Source: Flexivirga endophytica (GTDB lineage Bacteria; Actinomycetota; Actinomycetes; Actinomycetales; Dermatophilaceae). From it: a DNA stretch of 64,000 nucleotides. This document shows positions 25,474-34,279 of the stretch, piece after piece. The position numbers were made by a program, and so were the translations under genes. The notes beneath the pieces were generated by a model. The model saw only the letters and a program-made list of their open reading frames with translations. It did no database searches and had not been told where the DNA came from. The stretch lies in NCBI RefSeq assembly GCF_014640635.1, contig NZ_BMHI01000003.1, positions 1-64,000 on the forward strand, in the 5' to 3' direction. Position 1 is the first letter of the stretch; the number at the start of each line of letters is the position of its first letter.

Positions 25474-26412
25474 TCAGGCGGACACCTCCGATCGGTATGC
25501 CGCAGGGCTGACGCCATACGCCTTCTTGAACGCCGTGCTCAGGCTGAACGGGCTGCCGTAGCCGACCTCGCGCGACACCGACGCCAGCGTGCGGTCGGTG
25601 TCCCGCAGCAGGTCCGCGGCGAGCGACAGGCGCCACTGCGCCAGGTAGGCGATCGGCGGCATGCCGACGACTGCCTGGAAGCGGCGGGCGAGCACCGACC
25701 GTGAGACGCCGACGCTGACCGCGAGCTCGTCGACGGTCCACGCGCGCGCCGGCTGTGACCGGATCAGTCGCACGGCTTCCGCGACGGCCGGATCGGCCAC
25801 GACCCGAAGTCCGGCGACGCCACCTGGCGTCCCGGCCGCCCAGTCGCGAACCACTGAGATGAGCACGACGTCGAGGATGCGGTCGAGCACGGCCTCCTGC
25901 CCTAGCGCGTCCCGTGCGGCCTCGGCAACCAGCACCGGCAGCAGCGGGCTGTCCGCACCGCTGACCAGCGCGATCTCGGGCAGCGCCGCCGCGAGCGCGG
26001 TGCCCAGCTGCGCCTGCGCCGGATAGCTCGCGACGAGCATGGTGTCGTGTCCCGAAGCGTCGTTGCCCCAGGCGCGCACGCCGGTGGCGAGCTCGTCGGA
26101 CAGATCCCGGCCGTCGGTGCCCGAGCAGGCCTGACCCGGTCCGATGCGGATGTCGGGCACGGTCGTCGGCTCGTCGCTGAGCAGGTAACGAGCCGCACCC
26201 CTGACCAGCAGCACGTCGCCCGCGACCAGCCGCTGCGGCGGGTGATCGGTGCGGCGCAGCCAGGAGTCGCCGCTCAGCACCGCCACCATCGTCAGCGGCG
26301 ATTCCTCGGTGATCTCCAGCGCCCACGGCGGCTCCATCAGCACACGGAGCAGGAACGCCCCGCGGGCCCGCGGCCCGTCGAGCACGTCCGGTGTCCCGGC
26401 CAACTCCGCCAT
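25474..26412 (-). CDS. AraC family transcriptional regulator with cupin_6-type sensor domain
   Basis: The 312-aa product has an N-terminal cupin-like segment (GPRARGAFLLRVLMEPPWALEI...) and a C-terminal AraC double helix-turn-helix at about residues 205-305 (WTVDELAVSVGVSRSVLARRF; REVGYGSPFSLSTAFKKAYGVSPAAYR). ATG at 26412 is preferred because AGGG lies 9 bases upstream and homology begins here. A longer frame to 26475 would overlap the DUF1772 gene. The DUF1772 gene is immediately upstream on the same strand, so the pair is probably co-transcribed. Confidence 0.85.
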   Translation of the reverse strand: MAELAGTPDVLDGPRARGAFLLRVLMEPPWALEITEESPLTMVAVLSGDSWLRRTDHPPQRLVAGDVLLVRGAARYLLSDEPTTVPDIRIGPGQACSGTDGRDLSDELATGVRAWGNDASGHDTMLVASYPAQAQLGTALAAALPEIALVSGADSPLLPVLVAEAARDALGQEAVLDRILDVVLISVVRDWAAGTPGGVAGLRVVADPAVAEAVRLIRSQPARAWTVDELAVSVGVSRSVLARRFQAVVGMPPIAYLAQWRLSLAADLLRDTDRTLASVSREVGYGSPFSLSTAFKKAYGVSPAAYRSEVSA

Positions 26413-26461
26413 GATCTGGGACCCTAGCCACTGCCCATGACACCTGGTGAGCATCGACAGG

Positions 26462-27019
26462 TCAGCGATGGACATGCGTGCTCACGCGTTCGCCGTATGA
26501 CGCCCCGACCCCGGCGGACGGCTGTGCCCGGTCCCGCGCTCCGGCGAGGAGTCCGCCGACGAGCAGCCCGACGGCAACCACCGACAGCCCGGCTCGCACG
26601 GTGTTGGCCGCGGTCCAGTGCTGCAGGTAGTCCCGCCACAGCCCGACCGACGACGCCGCGTGCGGATCCACCGCGGCGAGGCGGTTGTTCAGCGGCACGT
26701 TGTAGACCATCGTCAGCAGCAGACCCGCGAGGTATGCCGCTCCCCCGGCACCCAGCAGCACGTCGGACAGGGCCCGCTCACCCCGCAGCGCGCGGAAGAC
26801 GAAATATCCACCGGCGAGACCGGCGCCGCAGAAGGCGAGCATGAACGGCCCGTTCTCGATGGACCGGTTGATCGACTGCATCTTCGCGATGCCGGTGGCG
26901 TTCGCCATCCGGCCGTACGACGGCATGATCCGTGCAGAGAAGTCGACGTACACGCCCGCGGTCGCCGCCGAGGTGACGGCTCCGAGAATGCCTGCGACGA
27001 CGGTGAATCGAGAAGTCAT
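26462..27019 (-). CDS. DUF1772 family membrane protein (anthrone oxygenase-like)
   Basis: The 185-aa protein has four hydrophobic segments and the family signature NVPLNNRL followed by WRDYLQHWTAANTVRAGLS. DUF1772 includes anthrone-oxygenase-like integral membrane proteins, but most bacterial members have no known substrate. GGGAGA lies 4 bases before the ATG. It is followed by the AraC-type regulator gene, whose preferred start is 49 bases beyond its stop. Confidence 0.75.
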   Translation of the reverse strand: MTSRFTVVAGILGAVTSAATAGVYVDFSARIMPSYGRMANATGIAKMQSINRSIENGPFMLAFCGAGLAGGYFVFRALRGERALSDVLLGAGGAAYLAGLLLTMVYNVPLNNRLAAVDPHAASSVGLWRDYLQHWTAANTVRAGLSVVAVGLLVGGLLAGARDRAQPSAGVGASYGERVSTHVHR

Positions 27020-27219
27020 GTGGTCTCCCGGTGTTCGGCCCGCCCGTCGCGGACCTCCTACCAGCAGTCCACCGCCGCCACCGGTCGCGCACCATCGGTC
27101 AGACGCGCGCGGACATGCGCGCGCGTCCCGGCATACAGCAGCACATGCGAAGAGCGCCGCCCACCCGGGGAGAAGGTCGGGTCGGCAGCGCTCATCCGTG
27201 CGTGGGGCGCCCCCTGCCC

Positions 27220-27936
27220 TCAGACGCCGGCCACCGACTTGATCCAGGAGCGGCTGGCGGTCAGGTTCGCGTAGTTGGAGCCCGCGTGGATGTCGCTGCC
27301 CGGGTCCGCGACGTCGCCGGTCGAGCAGACGCCGACGATCACGCCGCCGAGGAAGAGCGGCCCGCCCGAGTCACCGTGGTTGGAGGCGCCGTCGACACCC
27401 TTGACGTGCACCGCGCTGCCGCCGTAGGCGTCCGTGCTGGAGCCGACGACGTTGACCGTGGCCTTGTTGAGGTGCGTCGGCTGGGCGCCGCCGGCGGTCA
27501 GGCCGTAGCCCCAGATCGTCCCGGTGTCTCCGGACCGCGGGCTGTACGACGAGGCGAGCGGCGCGTAGCTGTTCAGCGTCTTGCTCGAGGACAGGTGCAC
27601 CAGCGCCACGTCGCCGTTGGCCGAGCCGGCCACCTGGTCGGCCGCGACCGGAGTGCCGGGGCTGGTCACCGAGTTGCTGTAGTAGACGTCCATCCACTGT
27701 GTGCCGTCGATGCAGTGCTTCGCGGTCAGGATCCACTGCGGCGCGATCGCCTCACCGGTGCAGCCGTAGGTGCCGCCGCTCTGGCCGAACACCAACTGCA
27801 CGATGTATGGCGAGCTGCCACTCGTGCCGCCGATGATGTGGGGACTGGCGGGGTCCGCCATTGCTGTGCCGGTGCCGGCTCCGACGAGCGCCGCGGTGGC
27901 GGCGGTGGCGAGAGCCAGGCGAGTGAGGCTGCGCAT
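27220..27936 (-). CDS. Secreted trypsin-like serine protease (S1 family)
   Basis: The 238-aa protein starts with a signal peptide (MRSLTRLALATAATAALV..., cleavage near AMA-DP). The S1 fold follows: IIGG at the mature N-terminal region, TAKHC with the catalytic His, GDVALVH with the Asp and GDSGGP with the Ser. Cys pairs typical of the fold are present. The start at 27936 is chosen over an upstream ATG because AAGG lies 9 bases before it and the signal peptide then has normal length. The short segment before IIGG suggests little or no pro-region. Confidence 0.88.
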   Translation of the reverse strand: MRSLTRLALATAATAALVGAGTGTAMADPASPHIIGGTSGSSPYIVQLVFGQSGGTYGCTGEAIAPQWILTAKHCIDGTQWMDVYYSNSVTSPGTPVAADQVAGSANGDVALVHLSSSKTLNSYAPLASSYSPRSGDTGTIWGYGLTAGGAQPTHLNKATVNVVGSSTDAYGGSAVHVKGVDGASNHGDSGGPLFLGGVIVGVCSTGDVADPGSDIHAGSNYANLTASRSWIKSVAGV

Positions 27937-28021
27937 GGGTGAATGCCTTCTTTGCATGATCGATGACAACGAAATGCCGAAGGCGTGAAAACGCTTGCGG
28001 CTAGGCCACTTTCGTCGTCTC

Positions 28022-28048
28022 GCCGACCGGCCGCAAGGGCCGGCCGGC
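28022..28048 (-). terminator. Stem downstream of the acyl-CoA dehydrogenase pair
   Basis: GCCGACCGG and CCGGCCGGC form a 9-bp stem with one mismatch around a 9-base loop, 66 bases past the acyl-CoA dehydrogenase stop. There is no T-run, so termination is uncertain. Confidence 0.4.
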
Positions 28049-28113
28049 AACCCTTGCCAAAGCCGGAAGGACGCTTGACCAAGTGCTTACGTGTCCTTGG
28101 CCGTAGGGGTCGG

Positions 28114-29202
28114 TCAGGCCAGCACATCCACCTGCGGGTGACCGGCGACGTCGCGCGCGAGCGCGGCAAGATGCCACCGGGTGTCACCGAAGGTGTGCTC
28201 GATCGCGGTGATGCGAGCGGTGAAGTGACCGACGGCGTATTCGGCCGTCATACCGATGCCACCGTGCAACTGGATCGCTTCCTGGCCGACGTGCCGGCCG
28301 GACTGCCCGACGACGACCTTGGCGCGGGAAGCTACCGTCGCGTCATACGGGTCGGCCGCGAGCGCCATACCTGCGTGCAGGACCGTGCTGCGGGCGAGCT
28401 CGAGTGAGACGTACATGTCGGCCGCGCGCTGGGTGAGCGTCTGGAACGCCGCGAGCGGAACGCCGAACTGCTTTCGGGTCTTGAGGTATTCGACCGTCAT
28501 CGGCAGCGCCGCGTCCATCGCTCCGAGCGCCTCGGCGGCCACCGCGAGGATGCCGAGGTTGACTCCCGCCTGGATGGCGCGCGCCGCGTCGTCGATGCTG
28601 CCCAGCGCCACCGCGGGGGTGTCGTCGAAACGCACCCGCATGCCGGAGACCGTGGCGCCTTCGACGAGGAAGAGCCCAGTGCGTTCCCCGACGCGCGCCG
28701 TCACGACCAGCTTGTCGGCCACGTCCGCGAAGGGCACCGGCTCCTTGGTGCCGGTGAGTGTCACGTCGCCGTCCGCTGCGGACGCCGTGACGTCATACGC
28801 ATCGAGCGACCAGGCGCGGCCTGGTTCGGCGAAGGCCGGCACGATCAGCGAGCTGCCGTCGAGCAGATCGGGCAGCAGCTTCGCGCGCTGCTCGTCGCTG
28901 CCGCCGAAGGCGATGAGCCCCGCCGCGGTCAACGCGTCGGCGTATGCCGTCACCACGCGTGCTTTGCCCAACTCGGTCGCGGCGATGGCGACCTCGACGG
29001 TGCTGGCGTCGGCGCCACCGACGTCCTCACCGAAGGGCAGTGCGAGGAGCCCCATCTCGGCGATGGCGGACCATGCCTTCGGATCGTGCTGCGCCGGACC
29101 GACCGGCACGTCGCCGTGTGCTTCGGCAGGAGCATGGCGAGAAGCCAGCTCCCGAACCGCGTCCTGCAGCGCCTTCTGTTCGTCGTCGAAGGTGAAATCC
29201 AT
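28114..29202 (-). CDS. Acyl-CoA dehydrogenase family protein, small/partner subunit type
   Basis: The 362-aa flavoprotein-type subunit opens with MDFTFDDEQKALQDAVRELA. It has the C-terminal helical domain with TRKQFGVPLAAFQTLTQRAADMY and QLHGGIGMTAEYAVGHF. The middle beta domain is divergent and lacks the usual WITNG-type segment. It starts 8 bases after the neighbouring dehydrogenase gene. Such adjacent pairs often form alpha2beta2 enzymes for steroid or branched substrates. That partnership and the substrate are inference. Confidence 0.8.
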   Translation of the reverse strand: MDFTFDDEQKALQDAVRELASRHAPAEAHGDVPVGPAQHDPKAWSAIAEMGLLALPFGEDVGGADASTVEVAIAATELGKARVVTAYADALTAAGLIAFGGSDEQRAKLLPDLLDGSSLIVPAFAEPGRAWSLDAYDVTASAADGDVTLTGTKEPVPFADVADKLVVTARVGERTGLFLVEGATVSGMRVRFDDTPAVALGSIDDAARAIQAGVNLGILAVAAEALGAMDAALPMTVEYLKTRKQFGVPLAAFQTLTQRAADMYVSLELARSTVLHAGMALAADPYDATVASRAKVVVGQSGRHVGQEAIQLHGGIGMTAEYAVGHFTARITAIEHTFGDTRWHLAALARDVAGHPQVDVLA

Positions 29203-29210
29203 GACTCAGC

Positions 29211-30392
29211 TCAGCCTTTCAGTCCGAGGATGCCCGAGGCGATGATGCTGCGCTGCACCTCGTTGGATCCGCCGTAGATCGATGCCTTGCGGAAGTTGAG
29301 ATAGGTGGGGGTCGCGAGCGCTGTCCACGCCTCCAGGTCGGTGTCATCCGGTTGCGACCACTGGAGTGAGGCCGGACCCGCGATGTCGGCGGTGAACTCC
29401 AGGACGTCCTGCTGCAACTGCGATCCGCGCAGCTTCAGGATCGACGACGCCGGCTCGGGCTTGTCGCCGTGCGAGTTGGCCGCGACACGAAGCACCGTCA
29501 GCTCGAGTGCTGAGAGTTGGGTCTCCAACTCCACGAAGCGGGCCGCGATCAGCGGCTCGTCGAGCAGTGTTCCCGCGCCGGACCTGGTCGCGGACGCGTG
29601 CTCCTTCGCCGTCGCGAGTGCGCGTTTGATCGAAGCCACGGGTGCGACGCCGACGCGTTCGTTGCCGAGCAGGAACTTCGCGATCGTCCAGCCCTTGCCG
29701 CGCTCGCCGATGAGCTGGTCGGCCGGCACCCGCACGTTGTCGAAGAAGACCTCGTTGACCTCGTGGCCGCCGTCGATGAGTTGGATCGGTCGGACGCTGA
29801 CGCCCGGCGACTTCACGTCGAAGACCAGGAAGGAGATGCCCATCTGCTTCTTGGGCGCATCCGGCTCGGTGCGCACGAGCGCGAAGATCCAGTCGGCGTG
29901 CTGCCCGAGCGTCGTCCAGGTCTTCTGACCATTGACGACCCATTCGTCGCCGTCGAGCACCGCTGACGTGCGCAGGCTGGCCAGGTCGGATCCGGCGTTC
30001 GGCTCCGAGAAGCCCTGGCACCACCAGATGTCGAGGTTCGCGGTTGCGGGCAGGAAGCGCTCCTTCTGCTCCTGCGACCCGAAGGTGGCAATGACCGGTC
30101 CGACCATGTTGGCGTTAAACGCCAGCGGCGGCGGGACGCTGGCTGCCTGTATCTCCTGCAGGTAGAGGTGGCGTTGCAACTGGGTCCAGTCCTGGCCGCC
30201 CCATTCGACCGGCCAGTGCGGGACGGCGAGGCCGGCGGCGTTGAGCAGTCGCTGCGCGGCGCGCATGTCGTCGGGCTCCAGCTCGCCGCCGGCTGCCCAC
30301 CGCTCGCGCAGCTCGGCCGGGATCTCGGTGGTGAAGAAATCACGCATCCGCTGCTGGAAGGCAGCGTCCTCGTCGGACATTTGCAGGCGCAT
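29211..30392 (-). CDS. Acyl-CoA dehydrogenase, large/partner subunit type
   Basis: The 393-aa product shows WWCQGFSEPNAGSDLASLRT and WVVNGQKTWTTLGQHADW of the FAD-binding middle domain. The C-terminal YGGSNEVQRSIIASGILGLKG matches pimeloyl-CoA/FadE-type dehydrogenases. It is first in a two-gene operon with the gene at 28114. A 16-base palindrome lies about 50 bases upstream, consistent with control by a TetR-type lipid regulator. Confidence 0.87.
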   Translation of the reverse strand: MRLQMSDEDAAFQQRMRDFFTTEIPAELRERWAAGGELEPDDMRAAQRLLNAAGLAVPHWPVEWGGQDWTQLQRHLYLQEIQAASVPPPLAFNANMVGPVIATFGSQEQKERFLPATANLDIWWCQGFSEPNAGSDLASLRTSAVLDGDEWVVNGQKTWTTLGQHADWIFALVRTEPDAPKKQMGISFLVFDVKSPGVSVRPIQLIDGGHEVNEVFFDNVRVPADQLIGERGKGWTIAKFLLGNERVGVAPVASIKRALATAKEHASATRSGAGTLLDEPLIAARFVELETQLSALELTVLRVAANSHGDKPEPASSILKLRGSQLQQDVLEFTADIAGPASLQWSQPDDTDLEAWTALATPTYLNFRKASIYGGSNEVQRSIIASGILGLKG

Positions 30393-30444
30393 GGCGAAGC
30401 GACCTTCCTGATCGTGGGTGTGCTACTTCACAGTAACTCAATCG

Positions 30445-30460
30445 CTAAGCGCTTGCTTAG
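30445..30460. promoter_or_regulatory. Palindromic operator upstream of the acyl-CoA dehydrogenase pair
   Basis: CTAAGC-GCTT-GCTTAG has perfect 6-bp arms. This resembles operators of TetR regulators of fatty-acid or CoA-ester genes. Related CGCTYRCTTA strings occur at about 35946 and 45669. The cognate regulator is unknown. Confidence 0.55.
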
Positions 30461-30542
30461 TGAATGGCGGTCGGCGTACCCGTGCTTACCTCTCCCCAGT
30501 GTCGAGCCCTGAACGCCCGGCACCGGCACACCCGCGCAAACC

Positions 30543-30557
30543 TCTCCCCTGGGGAGA
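30543..30557 (-). terminator. Weak stem after the phosphotransferase gene
   Basis: TCTCCCC/GGGGAGA is a perfect 7-bp inverted repeat with a single central base. GGTTT follows on the minus strand, 20 bases past the phosphotransferase stop. Confidence 0.35.
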
Positions 30558-30576
30558 CCTGCGAACAGCCCTCCGG

Positions 30577-31464
30577 TCAGCCGTCGCCGAGCAGTGCGGT
30601 CAGCGTCGTGTATGCCGTGCGCGACATCTCGGGGTTGGTCTCGCGGTAGTACCAGAGGCAGCCGATCGCCTGGACGAACGACCACGCGCGACCACGCTCC
30701 CACTCCTCGTCGTCGACCTGCAGCGTCGACCGGAAGGCGCGGCGCGCGTTGCCGCGGAACAGGTTCCAGGCCGGTTGCAGGTCCACGACCGGGTCGGCGA
30801 CGCGCGCTTGGCCGACGTCGATGACTCCGGCCAGGTCACTGCCGCGCACCAGCAGATTGCCCGGCATGAGGTCGTTGTGTGTCCAGGTGTCCGCGGCTTC
30901 GTCGCGTCCGAGACCACACCAGTGCTGCCACATCGCGGCGAGCGTGTCCGTGTCGATCATCCCGACGCTCTCGTGCAGGCAGCGCTGGATCCAAACGCCC
31001 AAGTCCACGAGCCGGCCGCCCCGGTTGTCGCCGCCGAAGGTCCGGCCGTCCGTGGGCAGGTCTCGCACCTGTATGACGAATTGCCCCAGCGCTTCAGCGA
31101 ATTCGAGGTCATCACCGACGTCGACGGCGCTCGCCACGTCGCCGTCGATCCAGCGCCATACGGTCCACGGCATCGGGTATGCCGCTGACGGTTCGCCCCT
31201 GACGACGAGCTCGGGAGTCGCGACGTCGACCGCGGAGAAGATCCGGGCGGCCTCGATCTCCGCGTCGACGGCCTCGATCGCCGCACCCTCGTCGAGGACG
31301 ACCAACGGCAGCCGACACACGAGGTCGTCGCCCAGCCGGAACATCGCATTGACCGTGCCGTGAGAAGCCACGCGGGTGATCGGTTCGGCCAGCAGCCTCG
31401 GGTGCTGTTGCCGCACCAGGTCGCGCACGAGGGCGGCGGACAGGTCGAGTTCGGCGTCGTGCAT
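30577..31464 (-). CDS. Aminoglycoside/macrolide phosphotransferase (APH) family protein
   Basis: The 295-aa kinase-like protein has the catalytic loop HNDLMPGNLLV and the metal-binding GVIDVGQA in the C-terminal lobe, with VCRLPL and EIEAARIF in the N-lobe. This is the APH fold used by antibiotic kinases but also by kinases of other small molecules; resistance is not implied. ATG at 31464 gives a normal N-terminus (MHDAELDLSAALV). A longer frame to 31524 would overlap the divergent cupin start. It is divergent from the cupin gene. Confidence 0.8.
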   Translation of the reverse strand: MHDAELDLSAALVRDLVRQQHPRLLAEPITRVASHGTVNAMFRLGDDLVCRLPLVVLDEGAAIEAVDAEIEAARIFSAVDVATPELVVRGEPSAAYPMPWTVWRWIDGDVASAVDVGDDLEFAEALGQFVIQVRDLPTDGRTFGGDNRGGRLVDLGVWIQRCLHESVGMIDTDTLAAMWQHWCGLGRDEAADTWTHNDLMPGNLLVRGSDLAGVIDVGQARVADPVVDLQPAWNLFRGNARRAFRSTLQVDDEEWERGRAWSFVQAIGCLWYYRETNPEMSRTAYTTLTALLGDG

Positions 31465-31522
31465 CTTCACCGCAGTAACATCGCGACGAAAAGCCCGCGC
31501 GTCAAACGAATTCGGAGCCTCC

Positions 31523-31951
31523 ATGAGCAGCTACGCGTCCGACCCGATCCCGTCCGACCCGAGTGAGCTGGGGCTGCAACCCCACCCGGAGGGCGGCTGG
31601 TTCCGCGAGACCTGGCGGCATCCGGAGACGGTCGAAACGCCATACGGCACAAGGGCATTGGCCACGTCGGTGCTGTTCCTGTTGCGACCGGGCGACGTCT
31701 CCGCATGGCATCGGGTGCGATCACCGGAGATCTGGATCTGGCAGGGCGGTGGGCCGGTCCGGCTCACGCTCGGCGGCACCGAGGACGACCCGACCCAGGC
31801 CAGCAGTGTGACCCTCGGGCCCGGCGGTCAGCATGTCGTCGAGGCGGATGAGTGGCAGAGCGCCATACCGGCCGACCCGGAGCGCGCCACGCTCGTCGCG
31901 TGCATCGTCTCCCCCGGTTTCGACTTCGCGGACTTCAGCCTGCAGGACTGA
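31523..31951 (+). CDS. Cupin_5 (DUF985) family protein
   Basis: The 142-aa product shows ELGLQPHPEGGWFRETWR, VLFLLRPGDVSAWHRVRSPEIWIW and LGPGGQHVVEADEWQSA, the pattern of DUF985 cupins. These are single-domain beta-barrels of unknown substrate. GGAG lies 5 bases before the ATG. It is divergent from the phosphotransferase gene and convergent on rplL. Confidence 0.85.
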   Translation: MSSYASDPIPSDPSELGLQPHPEGGWFRETWRHPETVETPYGTRALATSVLFLLRPGDVSAWHRVRSPEIWIWQGGGPVRLTLGGTEDDPTQASSVTLGPGGQHVVEADEWQSAIPADPERATLVACIVSPGFDFADFSLQD

Positions 31952-31962
31952 TCACACGATGC

Positions 31963-32000
31963 GAAGAAGCCCCGATCCGCGGACGGATCGGGGCTCCTTC
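31963..32000. terminator. Bidirectional terminator between the cupin gene and rplL
   Basis: AGCCCCGATCCG (31968-31979) pairs with 31984-31995, and GAAG/CTTC extend the stem. It lies between convergent genes, 12 bases past the cupin stop and 23 bases past the rplL stop. Confidence 0.85.
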
Positions 32001-32022
32001 AGGAGTGCAGTGGAGCGTCAGC

Positions 32023-32409
32023 TCACTTGACCTCGACGGACGCGCCGGCGCCCTCGAGCTGCTCCTTGGCCTTGTCGGCGGCAGCCTTGTCGACGTTCTC
32101 CAGAACGGGCTTGGGGGCGCCGTCCACGAGGTCCTTGGCTTCCTTCAGGCCGAGGGAGGTCAGCGCGCGGACCTCCTTGATGACCTGGATCTTCTTGTCG
32201 CCGGCAGCGGTGAGGATGACGTCGAACTCGGTCTTCTCCTCGGCAGCCTCGGCGGCGCCACCAGCGGCACCACCGGCAGCGGCCACGGCCACCGGGGCGG
32301 CAGCGGTGACGTTGAAGGTGTCCTCGAACTCCTTGACGAACTCGCTGAGCTCGATCAGGGTCATCTCCTTGAACTGGTCAAGGAGCTCTGCGGTGCTGAG
32401 CTTTGCCAT
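32023..32409 (-). CDS. rplL: 50S ribosomal protein L7/L12
   Basis: The 128-aa product has the N-terminal dimerisation helix pair ([20 protein letters not shown]), the Ala/Gly hinge and the C-terminal domain with [20 protein letters not shown], which recruits translational GTPases. ATG at 32409 is chosen because AAAGG lies 9 bases upstream; a start three codons earlier lacks support. It follows rplJ after 84 bases. Confidence 0.97.
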   Translation of the reverse strand: MAKLSTAELLDQFKEMTLIELSEFVKEFEDTFNVTAAAPVAVAAAGGAAGGAAEAAEEKTEFDVILTAAGDKKIQVIKEVRALTSLGLKEAKDLVDGAPKPVLENVDKAAADKAKEQLEGAGASVEVK

Positions 32410-32493
32410 GTTTGGCAACCTTTCGTTTGTTTCTACGACCGGAGTCGTATGCCGTGAGTGGCGTTGATTGTTAAGCGAACTGGGCCGTGAGGC

Positions 32494-33114
32494 TCAGCTC
32501 TCGTCGCCACCCTCGGCGACGTCAGAAGCAGCCTCGGCCGGAGCCTCGGCAGCGGTCTCTTCGGCGGCAGCGGCCGGGGCGTCGGTGGCAACCGGACCCT
32601 CGGTCTCGACCTTGTTCCGCAGCGCGTCGACGACCCGAGCGGTCTGCGACAACGGAGCAGCGAAGAGGTAGACCGCCTGGCTGAGCGACGCGTTCATGGC
32701 GCCGGCCAGCTTGGCGAGCAGGGTCTCGCGAGACTCGAGGCTCGCAAGCTTGGTGATCTCTTCCGATGACAGGGGCTTGCCGTCCATGACGCCGCCCTTG
32801 ATCACCAGCTGAGGGTTCGCCTTGGCGAAGTCACGCAGACCCTTCGCGGTCTCCACCGGGTCACCGGTGATGAAGGCGATCGCCGACGGACCCTGGAGGT
32901 CGTCATCGAAAGCCGTCACACCGGCCGCCTCGGCGGCGCGCTTGGTCAGCGTGTTCTTCACCACGGTGTAGGTCGCGTGCTCGCGGATGGAGTTGCGCAG
33001 CTCGGTGAGCTGAGCCACGGACAGGCCGCGGTACTCCGTGAGCACGGCCGCACCCGAGTCACGGAACTTGTCCGTGAGCTCGGCGATGGCTGCCGACTTG
33101 TCGGACTTGGCCAT
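32494..33114 (-). CDS. rplJ: 50S ribosomal protein L10
   Basis: The 206-aa product begins [20 protein letters not shown] and contains [15 protein letters not shown] and [10 protein letters not shown], which are standard L10. L10 binds 23S rRNA and the L7/L12 dimers. The C-terminal tail of about 35 residues is rich in Ala, Glu and Thr and longer than in many bacteria. AAGGAGG lies 5 bases before the ATG. It is preceded by an L10-type leader with an attenuator stem. Confidence 0.97.
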   Translation of the reverse strand: MAKSDKSAAIAELTDKFRDSGAAVLTEYRGLSVAQLTELRNSIREHATYTVVKNTLTKRAAEAAGVTAFDDDLQGPSAIAFITGDPVETAKGLRDFAKANPQLVIKGGVMDGKPLSSEEITKLASLESRETLLAKLAGAMNASLSQAVYLFAAPLSQTARVVDALRNKVETEGPVATDAPAAAAEETAAEAPAEAASDVAEGGDES

Positions 33115-33176
33115 GCGGACCTCCTTCATTGGTGGATGTTCGTGCCGATGGGCCACCACGGAGGGTCCGACATACG

Positions 33177-33208
33177 AAAAAGAGCCCCGGCGCAGATGCC
33201 CGGGGCTC
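33177..33208 (-). terminator. Attenuator terminator in the rplJ leader
   Basis: GAGCCCCGG (33200-33208 as complement) pairs with 33182-33190 around a 9-base loop. Five T residues follow on the minus strand. It sits between the L10-binding leader and rplJ, which fits transcription attenuation as part of L10 autoregulation. Confidence 0.75.
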
Positions 33209-33348
33209 ACATAGAGATCGTCGTCGTAGACGTATGACGAGATCATGCTGCCTGGTTCACCTGCGCTGGTCGCCCGCTCATCTGCGGAACCTTCGGCCAG
33301 TCGCACGAGGCGACTGAACAACCGGCGGTCTTCGGTGGGTCAAGACTA
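33209..33348 (-). promoter_or_regulatory. L10 ribosomal-protein leader (rplJL autoregulation)
   Basis: On the minus strand the leader contains GAAGACCGCCGGTTGTTCAG, then CCGAAGGTTCCGCAGATGAGC in two parts (CCGAAGGTTCC and GCAGATGAGC), then GCAGGTGAACCAGGC. This order is typical of actinobacterial L10 leaders that mimic the 23S L10 site. A possible -10 box, TAGTCT, lies at 33343-33348. The assignment rests on sequence recall and position, not a covariance search. Confidence 0.65.
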
Positions 33349-33419
33349 CGGTTCGGGGCGACCGGGGAGCAAATCGACACTTGCCATGACAAGTCGTCCC
33401 CGCGGGCTGCCGAGCGCGG

Positions 33420-34211
33420 CTAACGGTCCGGCAGCGCCCGCCAGTGCGTCACCACGCCACTGTCGGTCGAGCCGTCATCGACGAAGTGCACCGCGAACAT
33501 CGGTGGTAGCTCGCCGGTGAACTCCGGCAACGGCTCGGCGTCGAGCGTCACGGTGGACACCAGCCCGCCCGGCAGCAACAGCGGCCGCCCGGCGAACGTC
33601 ATCGCACAGGCGGTGTGTGCGTGGCCGGCGAGCGTTGCCACCACGTTGTCGTGCCGGCGCAACACTGCTTCCAGCTGGTCGGCGTCGCGCAGCCCGATGG
33701 GGTCCATCACGTCGATGTGCACGTCCACCGGCGGGTGGTGCAGGCACACGAATGCCGTTTCTCCAGAGGCAAGTTCGTCGTCGAGCCACTCCAAGGAATC
33801 CGGCCCGAGCTGACCGTGATCGATGCGTTCACCCGGCGGCGCAGCGACCAGCGAGTCGAGCATGCAGAACTTGACTCCCCCGATCAGGTGCGCTTCGTTG
33901 ATCGGGTCGTCGCCCCGGTCCGCGGGCAGGTCCCGCAGGATCTCCCCGTATGCCGCGCGCACGTCGTGGTTGCCCGGGCACAGCAGCAGCGGTGCACCGC
34001 CGACGCGCTCGTCGAGCATCGCTCGAACCTGCCGATACTCCTGCGGCGCACCGTGATCGGCGATGTCACCGGTCAGTAGCACCACGTCGGGACGAGGATC
34101 CAGTGCGTCGACATGGTCGAGGACACGACGGGTCCGGTGAGCGGCGCCGTCATACGCACCGAAGTGGCTGTCGCTGAGATGGGCGATGGTGAGCACCGGA
34201 CAAGGGTGCAC
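33420..34211 (-). CDS. Metallophosphoesterase, CpdA-like (3',5'-cyclic nucleotide phosphodiesterase family)
   Basis: The 263-aa product has the calcineurin-like motif set: IAHLSDSHFG (DxH), LLTGDIADHG (GDxxD), LCPGNHDV (GNHD), CLHHPPV and LAGHAHTA (GHxH). This layout is that of CpdA/Icc-type phosphodiesterases; the real substrate could be another phosphoester. GTG at 34211 has GGAG about 9 bases upstream. A GTG at 34244 would add 11 residues. It is downstream of the ARMT1-like gene on the same strand, about 70 bases away. Confidence 0.85.
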   Translation of the reverse strand: MHPCPVLTIAHLSDSHFGAYDGAAHRTRRVLDHVDALDPRPDVVLLTGDIADHGAPQEYRQVRAMLDERVGGAPLLLCPGNHDVRAAYGEILRDLPADRGDDPINEAHLIGGVKFCMLDSLVAAPPGERIDHGQLGPDSLEWLDDELASGETAFVCLHHPPVDVHIDVMDPIGLRDADQLEAVLRRHDNVVATLAGHAHTACAMTFAGRPLLLPGGLVSTVTLDAEPLPEFTGELPPMFAVHFVDDGSTDSGVVTHWRALPDR

Positions 34212-34279
34212 CAGATGTCGCTCCGTTGTCGTGGGCTTTGTCACTGCTGCGGACGACAGTCACGACGCCGGTTACACCG

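Noticed and set aside
30577-31464. Antibiotic resistance kinase
   Set aside because: The APH fold is clear, but there is no specific similarity to a known resistance enzyme that I can state, so only family membership is claimed.
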